From NCBI RefSeq assembly GCF_026151205.1, contig NC_087072.1, positions 22,082,603-22,146,602 of the forward strand: 64,000 nucleotides of DNA, read 5' to 3'. The position numbers and the translations under genes were made by a program. This document shows positions 55,637 to 64,000 of the stretch, in pieces. Origin of the DNA: Bolinopsis microptera (taxonomy: Eukaryota > Ctenophora > Tentaculata > Lobata > Bolinopsidae). Each line of letters starts with the position of its first letter. Position 1 is the stretch's first letter. Under the pieces are notes generated by a model. The model was given only the letters and a program-made list of their open reading frames with translations. It ran no database searches and had not been told where the DNA came from.

Positions 55637-55984
55637 CCCCCCTCCCCTCCCCCCTCCCCCCTCCCCCCTCTCTTTCCCCCTCTCCCCCTCTCCCCCTCCC
55701 TCTCCCATCTCCCTCTCCCCTCCCCCGTCTCCCCCTCCCTCTCCCCTCTCCCCTCCCCCTCCCCCTCTCCCCCCTCCCCCCTCCCCCCTCTCCCTCTCCC
55801 CTCCCCCCCTCTCCCCCCTCCCCCCTCTCCCCCTCCCTCTCCCCTCTCCCTCTCCCCTCCCCCGTCTCCCCCTCCCTCTCCCCTCTCCCCTCCCCCTCCC
55901 CCTCTCCCCCCTCCCCCCTCTCCCTCTCCCTCCCCCTACCCCTCTCCCCCCTCCCTCTCCCCCCTCCATCTCCCCTCCCCCTCC
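55637..55984. repeat. Polypyrimidine tract (ccccct / ccctct), about 350 bp
   Basis: Almost pure C and T on the plus strand, with a larger internal duplication (about 55677-55790 and about 55825-55925). The Gly/Arg/Glu-rich minus-strand frames are composition artefacts. It is prone to triplex formation by composition. Confidence 0.9.
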
Positions 55985-56285
55985 CAGTCCACCCATGAGC
56001 GGACGTGGGAAAGCTGTAATCCTTGTGCAATCTATCATTACAACTAATTAAGATATATTATAATAAACAATTCGGGAAAAACCTTTTAGCTTTTAGCTTT
56101 TAGTGCGTATAAACTTATAGAAATGGCTTTATTTTTGTGTTTGTTCCAAATGCTCGCACATTCTCATATTTACGAGATCCAGCAGGAGTCACTGAATCGT
56201 TTTACTTTGTTTTTATTTTTTACTACTTGACCTGCATAGTGCAGTATATGTTTGCTAACCAATTCCATTCCTCTAGAAACTAGAA

Positions 56286-59200
56286 ATGTCTGTCAAGACT
56301 TCATCAGCTGCGGAGATTGTCTTCATGTCCACCCCAGTGGTAGTTGGGTGAGTTCATTTTATTTCCTATTTCATTATTTATCACTTTCATACCACAAAAA
56401 AGTTAATTTTTATATGTTTTCACTTTTATTACCTTCTGTATTAGTTTATCATACTGCAAGCCCCCCCCCCCCTATCTAGTATCTATCCTATAATACAGTA
56501 ACTCACAAATCCTATGCCTGCTTATCGCGAAATCAGCTCTTTTAATGCATTTCTTCCAATGTACATTGTAATCGGTGCAGATGTATCATGGTCAGCAAAT
56601 ATCCACTCCAACTTGGTCAAGCTTTGAAGTGCGTCTAGATTGCTTGTCCGTATCTATTAGTTGAGACGCTTATATAGTTAAATGTACGACCTCACAATTA
56701 TTTCCATGTCAACAGTGCTATTTTCAGGGGTGTGTTTGCGTCATATGTACTGTTCTGCATAGGAGGAAACAGGTCGTTACGAAACAGAATCCCAGTTAGG
56801 ATTATGACGGCTGTTTTCCTGGCCCTGTCCATCAACTCTGTCTCATGGTACGTGAGCTAAATACTTGAGTCTTAAACGTTAAAGTTTAGAACGTTTAGTG
56901 AATCTGTTCTACAAAATTTTTAATTTTCAGCAAACTCTGAGTCGGCGACTCATGATACATCTAAAACTGTTTAGAAAACTTAGTAGGCAAATTACTAGGG
57001 AGGTTACTCTTACGCGCAAAATTCCTGCAATTGATAAGTTTCGTTTAATACGTGCTTAATAGCGACCTCAACTCATTCAACTTCAAGGCATCCACCAAGA
57101 TTAAGAATATTAAGCACAAATATTTTCACTAGATCTGTAATATCTGAGGACAAATGCTCTTTTTTTAAAGTTCAGCCAGGTAATAAGTCCAACTTTTATA
57201 AGATAAAGTTTAACCAAGTATTCTACTCACTCCGATACTCTAGCTTTTAAAGTAGTCGAATTTAACCAAGTATTCTACTCACTCCGATACTCTAGCTTTT
57301 AAAGTAGTCGAATGTAACCAAGTATTCTACTCCGATTCACCCTCAGGTTCATCAACATAATAGTGAGCTCGAAAATCAACAATTTCACTGACTCTGCCTC
57401 CTGTCTGATAAACGCCTATGTAATGTCTACTCTGCAGTACGGTATTGTTGGTAAGTAGTATTTCTGCCGAATACGCTTCATTATTTATGGGAGCCATCTC
57501 GATAACATTACAGTATCACCAAAACTGTATTATTAAATAAATCACGCCTTTACATATAATACAGACTACAGAGCCAAGCTGCATAATATTTACCAGATAA
57601 GATAGGCATATTATCATAATTTATAACATAATTTATGTTATAAAAAACATAATTCATAACATTTAAATAGACCCTCACTTTATAATACTAAGCCTTTTGT
57701 TCACAGCGATGTTGACGTTTGTGATCGTGGACCAGTACATTGCCTGCACCATGCCCCTACAGTATCGGAGTGTAATGACCCTAAAGAAGTGTAACCGTAT
57801 CATGATCCTCCTCTGGACGATAGTGTGCCTGTTCGAGCTTCCCCTCCTTATTACTATGGGTTAGTTAGCACGAGTCATGCGGTCCCAGTATCTTATATAC
57901 ATGATATCTAGTATTTGTTTGATCATAAGATCATAGTCTAATATTACATGTGCCTAATATGGTTCCTTTGCCCCACCAGTCACATTATTCAACATAACAC
58001 GGCCATCGTTCTACCACTATTCTTACCTCTACCTCTCTCACCTGGTAACACCTGGTAACACCTGGTAACACCTGGTAACACCTGGTAACACCTGGTAACA
58101 CCTGTTAACACCTGGTAACACCTGGTAACACCTGGTAACACCTGTTAACACCTGGTAACACCTGGTAACACCTGATAACACCGTTAACACCTGGTAACAC
58201 CTGGTAACACCTGGTAACACCTGGTAACACCTGGTAACACCTGGTAACACCTGGTAACACCTGGTAACACATGGTAACACCTGGTAACACCTGGTAACAC
58301 CTGGTAACACCTGGTAACACCGTTAACACCGTTAACACCTGGTAACACCTGGTAACACCTGGTAACACCTGGTAACACCTGGTAACACCTGGTAACACCT
58401 GGTAACACCTGGTAACACCTGGTAACACCTGGTAACACCTGGTAACACCTTGTAACACCTTGTAATACCTTTTAATACCTGGTAACAAATGGTAACACCT
58501 GATAACACCTGGTAACACCTTGTAACACTAACATTAACTAAACTCTAACCTTCAGGTGGAGCAAAAGATAAGGGACCGTCTTATTTCGACCTTATCGGAG
58601 TGTGTTATTCGTCCTACGTTAACTTCGACATCTCTGGGAACTACATGGTGTACATGTGCTGGTCTCTCTTGGAGGTTACTGTCTCTTCTAGTTCTTAACA
58701 TTCTTCTTCTCAGTTTTACTTCTTATCAAGTGTTTAATACTGCACTTGTCCTAGAGCCGTCAATTAAAGAATTTAGGTGCAACTTCTGATGTAATGCCGT
58801 GTGGTACAAAGTATTGTATAATCGTTCATTGAGTAGGTCTATGACTCTTTCATAACTTTGTAACTAGGGTCTTCTTTGAATACCTGGAATTTCTGTATAA
58901 CAGAGGCACCAGGGTCTGAGGTGAAGTCATATAACCCAATACTTTTAAAAATATTAACTCACCTGCTCGACACTCAGCAATCGGTCAAATGAATGCCCTA
59001 AATTGTGCACAACAAAACAAATATGTGACTTATATTTCATTTCAGCTGACGGTGGTGTACGTTGTGCCGATATACGTTATGGTCCACCTGTCATATAACT
59101 CTTATCGAGTGATGAACCACAGGAAAAGAGCGAGCATGTTCAGTCAGAAGGTAACTTGAAATATTGTAAACAATTAACCCATCTTGGATTCATTCTATCT

Positions 59201-62200
59201 ACCCCACTCCATCTACCCCACTCCATCTACCCCACTCCATCTACCCCACTCCATGTATCCCACTCCATCTACCCCACTCCATCTACCCCACTCCATCAAC
59301 AACACTCCATCTACCCCACTCCATCTACCCTACTCCATCAACCCCACTCCATCTACCCCACTCCATGTACCTCACTCCATCTACGCCACTCCATCTACCC
59401 CACTCCATCTACCCCACTCCATCTACCCCACTCCATCTACCCCACTCCATCTACCCCACTCCATCTACCCCACTCCATCTACCCCACTCCATCAACCCCA
59501 CTCCATCTACCCCACTCCATCTACCCCACTCCATCTACCCCACTCCATCTATTCCACTCTATATCTAAATATGACATTCTAATTTTGTAATCCTTCATCT
59601 TATTAACTACTATATTTAATATTTATGTTCGACATAATTCCGGTGACCTAAATGATTTGGGAACGAAAATATGGGAATGATTTCCAAAAACCGTCACATT
59701 TCGTACCCCAAATTAAATCATGGTATTTGGGGATTATTTTCATCTCCTTATTTTACAAAAATGCAACCCAATATTTGATATAATTGAATACAAAGATCTT
59801 CTCTGATCAGCTGTTTCATCTTGTAAACAACCTTCCGGAGCCTTTGAAAGTTAGCCTCAACTTAACTTATAATCCTCCAGAGGGTATAGAAAACCGACAG
59901 TGTTTGTCATCTTCCTTTACTCTCGAAATTTCACCGCCGTGGCCAATAAAGTAGTGATAGAGCTTGCCTATTTTTAATGGAACGTGTCCAAAATCATTTT
60001 TAAAGCAATTCATGATCGAATACTAGTGTTCATTAATTGTTTGATGAATCATATTTATAACTCACTATATTGATAAGTTGATAGTAAATCGATAAAGTCA
60101 TGATTAAGGAAAATACGTGAAAAATAATTTGATGAAAATAATGATGGTGACCTAAATTTTGGTAGTCCGAAAATATGGTGTTTTTTAAAGAAAAACCACC
60201 GACTTTCGTACCATTTAAATATGCATCTCGAAAGGTAACTGCTCATAGCTCCATTGAGAAAGCTTTCCAGTACTACTAACGTCTAGTACTTCGTTCCGAT
60301 AGAGAACTTTCATTAGCCCAGGAAGGCAATCATCCTAATGAGATTATAAACCGAACCTAATGAAGCCACGTTTTAGGATGCGCAAACACAATCTATATAT
60401 AATATATAATATCGTGTCCAAAAGCATCATATATAATATATCACGAGGTTTAATAGAACGTTATAAACTAAGGTGTGTCGAACTTCGAAATCGTATATTA
60501 TATAATATGTTTATAAACATATATAAAATACTTAACAGATTAAACAGATTAAACAGATTAAACAGATTAAACAGATTAAACAGATTAAACAGATTAAACA
60601 GATTAAACAGATTAAACAGATTAAACAGATTAAACAGATTAAACAGATTAAACAGATTAAACAGATTAAACAGATTAAACAGATTAAACAGATTAAACAG
60701 ATTAGACAGATTAAACAGATTAAACAGATTAAACAGATTAAACAGATTAAACAGATTAAACAGATTAAACAGATTAAACAGATTAAACAGATTAAACAGA
60801 TTAAACAGATTAAACAGATTAAACAGATTAAACAGATTAAACAGATTAAACAGATTAGACAGATTAAACAGATTAAACAGATTAAACAGATTAAACAGAT
60901 TAAACAGATTAAACAGATTAAACAGATTAAACAGATTAAACAGATTAAACAGACTAAACAGATTAAACAGATTAAACAGATTAAACAGATTAAACAGATT
61001 AAACAGATTAAACAGATTAAACAGATTAAACAGATTAAACAGATTAAACAGATTAAACAGATTAAACAGATTAAACAGATTAAACAGATTAAACAGATTA
61101 AACAGATTAAACAGATTAAACAGATTAAACAGATTAAACAGATTAGACAGATTAAACAGATTAAACAGATTGAACAGATTAAACAGATTAAACAGATTAA
61201 ACAGACTAAACAGATTAAACAGATTAAACAGATTAAACAGATTAAACAGATTAAACAGATTAAACAGATTAAACAGATTAAACAGATTAAACAGATTAAA
61301 CAGATTAAACAGATTAAACAGATTAAACAGATTAAACAGATTAAACAGATTAAACAGATTAAACAGATTAAACAGATTAAACAGATTAAACAGATTAAAC
61401 CATCGATGGTAAATACGTCAAAAAATCGCCTGTAAATACGCCGTATTCAAAAATTCTAAGAAATACGTGAAATACGGCAAAATTTGGCGCTTAAATTCTT
61501 TGATGGTAAAATTTTTCAAAATACGCGCGTATCTCTTTCGAAATACGTGATTACAGATTAGTGATATTTGCGCGTGCGTCGCTGGCCCAGTGGTATATTA
61601 ATATAGCAATACTGACAGTCGTTTTGGAGACTTCACGGTGCTCGAATGAAAACGCTGCAGCGACTTGCTATTCTTATGCTGAACCAACCAATCAGTTAGT
61701 CTGCTGCAGAGCAGAGCTTCTCAGGTTATAAAGCAGTTATGCCTCCCTCGAGGAATAGACTTTCAACCGAGACCCAGTTCCAGTGCATTTTTATCTATTA
61801 CAATATTCGCAGACTAAGATCACAAGTCTCTCTTGCTTGAATTTTGAAACCGGTTACCGGATTAACACGGACTTCCCAGTGGCATAAGTTTAAAAAGTGA
61901 CTAGGAATCCAGCCTGGAAAGAAAAAACGGCTATAATAAACTTTTAAAACGGCTATAATAAATTTTTCGGCCGGATGACGATTTCATTTCACCTTGCTAG
62001 TTATATTACAGAGGTATTTTTAGTTATTCATTAGTTATTCATAATTGCCAAAAAGTATGGGAAAAATTATCCTATCCGAGTCTCGAACTCGCAATCTGCT
62101 GATTTGGAGCTAGCGTATTAACCAATTAGGCCACGATTCCATATACTGTGATGTAATATTTATATATAGATCTTCGCGCGTTACTGCAACTTAATTTGAA

Positions 62201-64000
62201 ATACGTAATTTATCATCGGGAAATACGTATGCGTAGTACCTACGCGTAGTCTCCCCAAAACGCATTTACCATCCTTGGATTAAACATAGCTAACACAGCC
62301 AACATCTTACTATATATAAAGCGAGACGATACGGGTTCCTGCTAGTAGCTAACATAGCTAACATAGCTAACGTATAGCTAAGGTATAGCTTACGTATAGC
62401 TAACGTAGCTAGTTTAAACTCATTACAGCACTACAAATCTATTACATTTATTGAGAATTATGTAATGTAACGTGATGGAAATATTTTAAACGGGCATATC
62501 CTGTCCAAACCCAGGATGCACTACATGAAGAATTCGTTGTAACTTTGTTTGAAAAACATTAATAGCTAACATAGCTAACCTATAGCTAACATAGCTAACA
62601 TAGCTAACATATAGCTAACATAGCTAACATAGCTAACAGAGCTAAAATAGCTCACATATTTATTACTTAACATACTTTTAACTTTACTAATTTTCCACCT
62701 TCAGGCAGAACAGGAATTGAAGGAACAATCTAACAAAGCTGCAAAGATAATGGAGAAACAGGAGAAACCTATTGATAAGGATAAAAACGAAAAACTGAAA
62801 GCTCTTTTATCGCTCTACGCTAAGCCTATGGTAAATATGTTACACTTTTTAAAACAGCACAATATTCTTATTAAAAAGGGGATAACAAGTAACACTTCGG
62901 TACCCGAATCATGACCGACACAAATTGCCTGGAATTAAAACCTCGATTAAAACATCGAACTTAGAATAACCCGTCAAGTCCTAATTTCTCGAATTTTGTA
63001 ACAGCAACAGATGAGACTAAAAGTGGGTTAAAATAATTTCAATCAACTACAAGTCAGGAGTGGATAAACCGAAATATAAAACAATGGAAATTGGAGTCAG
63101 TTCTAAATAAAAACCGCCATTTAATCCAGCTGACAAAATTAACTATTTGCGACCTCTTTAAGACCACTAACCGAATGGTCGGAGGACGCATCTTGTTCAG
63201 CGTCAAAGTGATTCAGTTAATCTGTCATGTCGCAATCGCTTTTAAGAATTTACAAAGTGCTGCGATGTCGTCATTTTATTTTTGCTGTTCTACATTTGGT
63301 GTCACTGTCAAACGGTTAAAATAAGACATAAGTGGCAAAATTCTTAAATTTTATAGAACTAGAAGAGTGGCGAACCTACCTATGTGCTGACCCCGCTACA
63401 TTTTTTGGGCAGGCCTTCTTTTTTCCACTTTCAGCTTCCTGCAGCTTTTTGCCACCCCAAAATATTTTTTCATGAAGTTCGAACGTTCTAGTGGACGGGA
63501 TAATACAACATTGGGACGTTTTTTTCTTTTAAAAATACGCAAAATTCGGGAAAATGCCGCCCAAAATTATTACAATTAGTGTTAATAATTGCTACTCCTC
63601 AGGTTAAGACAGCCCTAATCCTGTGTTTCGTGCTTCTCTCGTTAGTTTCTCACAGCTTGTTAAGGTTCTACGAGCCCGTTAAAGACTACTTCGGTCCTCA
63701 GTCTTCAGAGGTTTGTCAGCTTTTGTATCACAATTATTTGATTTCAAATATATTCACATTGTACGTCATTTCTTTTAACAATTCATTTTTTGACTTCCTA
63801 ATTCTGATTTATAACGAAAAATACAATTTCCCATGAAGAAGAACATGTCATAAAATATCGTGTGAAAAACTAAACCTTTCTAACGAACACTGGCGTCTTT
63901 GTATTGAATAAATAATGATGAAAGTAAAATGATAATAATAATAAAAATAACCCTGTCCTCCTCCTCAGTCGATTCAACTGACGGTAAATTGTCTAAGAAG
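56286..64000 (+). CDS. Rhodopsin-type 7TM receptor, nine exons seen, 3' end outside window
   Basis: Exons: 56286-56347, 56728-56847, 57347-57450, 57707-57859, 58556-58674, 59046-59150, 62705-62830, 63603-63710 and 63969 to the edge. All are GT-AG and in phase, giving about 310 residues so far. Features are TM1 (about 9-31), TM2 (about 43-66), Cys80 before TM3 and DQY at 104-106 (the E/DRY position). TM4 is about 127-146, ECL2 Cys163 (the expected disulfide partner) is present, and TM5 with a Pro is about 176-208. Then come a long charged third loop (exon 62705-62830) and TM6 (about 266-285) lacking CWxP. TM7 is only begun (SIQLTVNCLR). It would signal through G proteins at the plasma membrane; the ligand is unknown. 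The ATG at 56286 leaves only about 8 residues before TM1. An acceptor sits 10 bases upstream, so the true N-terminus may be in an earlier exon. Confidence 0.88.
57190..57335. repeat. 52-bp tandem repeat (about 2.5 copies) in receptor intron
   Basis: Copies containing taaccaagtattctactcac plus tccgatactctagcttttaa, directly before the acceptor of the 57347 exon. Confidence 0.8.
58036..58530. repeat. 10-bp minisatellite (acacctggta)n, about 49 copies
   Basis: Fills most of the intron before the 58556 exon of the 7TM receptor. Each unit contains ctg|gtaaca, which looks like a 5' splice site. Variants include accgttaac. Minus-strand frames (LPGVTRCYQV repeats) are not coding. Confidence 0.95.
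59196..59561. repeat. 14-bp minisatellite (ctaccccactccat)n, about 26 copies
   Basis: In the 3.5-kb intron before exon 62705. Overlapping plus frames (STPLHLPHSIYPTP) are repeat artefacts. Confidence 0.95.
59590..60530. other. Intron of the 7TM receptor, plain part
   Basis: A diverged repeated motif lies at about 59643-59690 and 60147-60200: ggtgacctaaa, then a region reading gaaaatatgg, then aaaaaccg. It is otherwise unremarkable. Confidence 0.45.
60532..61400. repeat. 9-bp minisatellite (gattaaaca)n, about 96 copies
   Basis: Very homogeneous, with rare ttagaca, ttgaaca and gactaaac variants. Encodes an NRL repeat in the plus frame by chance. It abuts the hAT-like element at 61401. Confidence 0.95.
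61401..62277. mobile_element. hAT-like non-autonomous element (877 bp) with aaatacg repeats
   Basis: Ends catcgatggtaaatacgt at 61401 and, inverted, acgcatttaccatccttg at 62277. The 8-bp sequence gattaaac is on both sides (61393-61400 and 62278-62285). Because the left flank is itself an array of that motif, the duplication is less certain than for the others. aaatacg and its complement are scattered near both ends. No transposase; contains a tRNA-like segment on the minus strand. Confidence 0.65.
62066..62141 (-). ncRNA. tRNA-like sequence, probably SINE head or tRNA pseudogene
   Basis: On the minus strand it begins ggaatcgtggcctaattgg and contains an A-box match (tggcctaattgg) and a B-box match (gagttcgagactc). 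The loop ctccaaa would give anticodon CCA. The TpsiC stem pairs (cgag/ctcg), but the acceptor stem does not close. The promoter boxes survive while the cloverleaf does not, which favours a tRNA-derived SINE or a pseudogene over a working tRNA. Confidence 0.5.
62310..62346. repeat. Relic end related to the 19.8-21.8 kb element
   Basis: aaagcgagacgat is joined directly to acgggttcctgctagt. In the large element these two motifs occur separately (21475-21487 and 21751-21766). It suggests that a compact member of the same family left a scar here. Confidence 0.55.
62347..62655. repeat. Irregular tagctaaca repeats
   Basis: Two clusters (about 62345-62410 and 62563-62655) of 9 to 14-bp units (agctaacat, atagctaacgt), close to the acceptor of the 62705 exon. 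Confidence 0.8.
62831..63602. other. Intron of the 7TM receptor, nothing recognised
   Basis: The 63091-63324 frame (77 codons) has no splice or homology support. No repeats seen. Confidence 0.5.

Noticed and set aside
55619-56038. Gly/Arg/Glu-rich proteins
   Set aside because: Artefact of a C/T-only tract.
57978-58040. Extra exon of the 7TM receptor between a ccaccag acceptor and the first ctg|gtaaca
   Set aside because: It ends in phase 0 when entered from the 57859 donor, which does not fit the phase needed at 58556; splicing 57859 directly to 58556 keeps the frame and gives a natural TM4-ECL2 sequence.
58556-58789. 77-codon frame MEQKIRDRL... as a separate gene
   Set aside because: It is another frame of the receptor exon 58556-58674; the frame giving IGVCYSSY has the ECL2 Cys and joins its neighbours in phase.
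60360-61412. 350-codon NRL-repeat protein
   Set aside because: Produced by a 9-bp microsatellite inside a receptor intron; the start lies in AT-rich intronic sequence.

Overview
This is intron-rich, repeat-laden metazoan DNA, AT-rich overall. It has GT-AG introns, modular extracellular domains, a class-A-type seven-transmembrane (7TM) receptor and many DNA transposons. Nothing looks prokaryotic. A cnidarian or another early-branching or invertebrate animal fits best, but the sequence alone does not fix the species. Almost all long open frames are either simple tandem repeats or transposon remains. The real host genes are split into short exons, which I rebuilt from splice sites and phase continuity.

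Layout. (1) 8-159 (+): last coding exon of an unidentified gene that starts outside the window. (2) 1976-2716 (-): terminal exon of a membrane protein with two hydrophobic segments and a weak TMC-like look. (3) 4491-39647 (-): the main gene, 27 coding exons that join without a phase conflict into an 1173-residue receptor tyrosine kinase. Its order is signal peptide, three irregular sushi-like modules, two tandem pentraxin/LamG-like domains, a canonical sushi module, an LDL-receptor class A module, one membrane span, an intact tyrosine kinase domain and a tail with SH2-type tyrosine motifs. Its introns hold most of the mobile DNA seen here. (4) 39648-56285: intergenic, with a mariner-like element, a LINE tail, a 45-bp minisatellite with higher-order structure, a long (CT)n run, a 13-bp minisatellite, a piggyBac element and a pyrimidine tract. 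(5) 56286-64000 (+): a 7TM receptor gene in at least nine exons, running off the right edge.

Mobile DNA includes four hAT-like non-autonomous elements with perfect 8-bp target duplications (645-926, 11476-11617, 12756-12875, 25006-26525) and a fifth whose left duplication lies in a repeat (61401-62277). There is also a TA-flanked mariner relative with 351-bp inverted ends, a TTAA-flanked piggyBac relative, a LINE fragment enclosed by 270-bp inverted repeats, and several very large foldback structures (22.7-23.5 kb and 26.8-32.6 kb).

The strongest leads are the kinase architecture, which I do not recognise among named receptor tyrosine kinase families, and a 60-bp intronic tandem duplication. 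The duplication has copied the 3' splice site of a sushi exon three extra times while keeping the reading frame open, so splicing could add 20, 40 or 60 residues.
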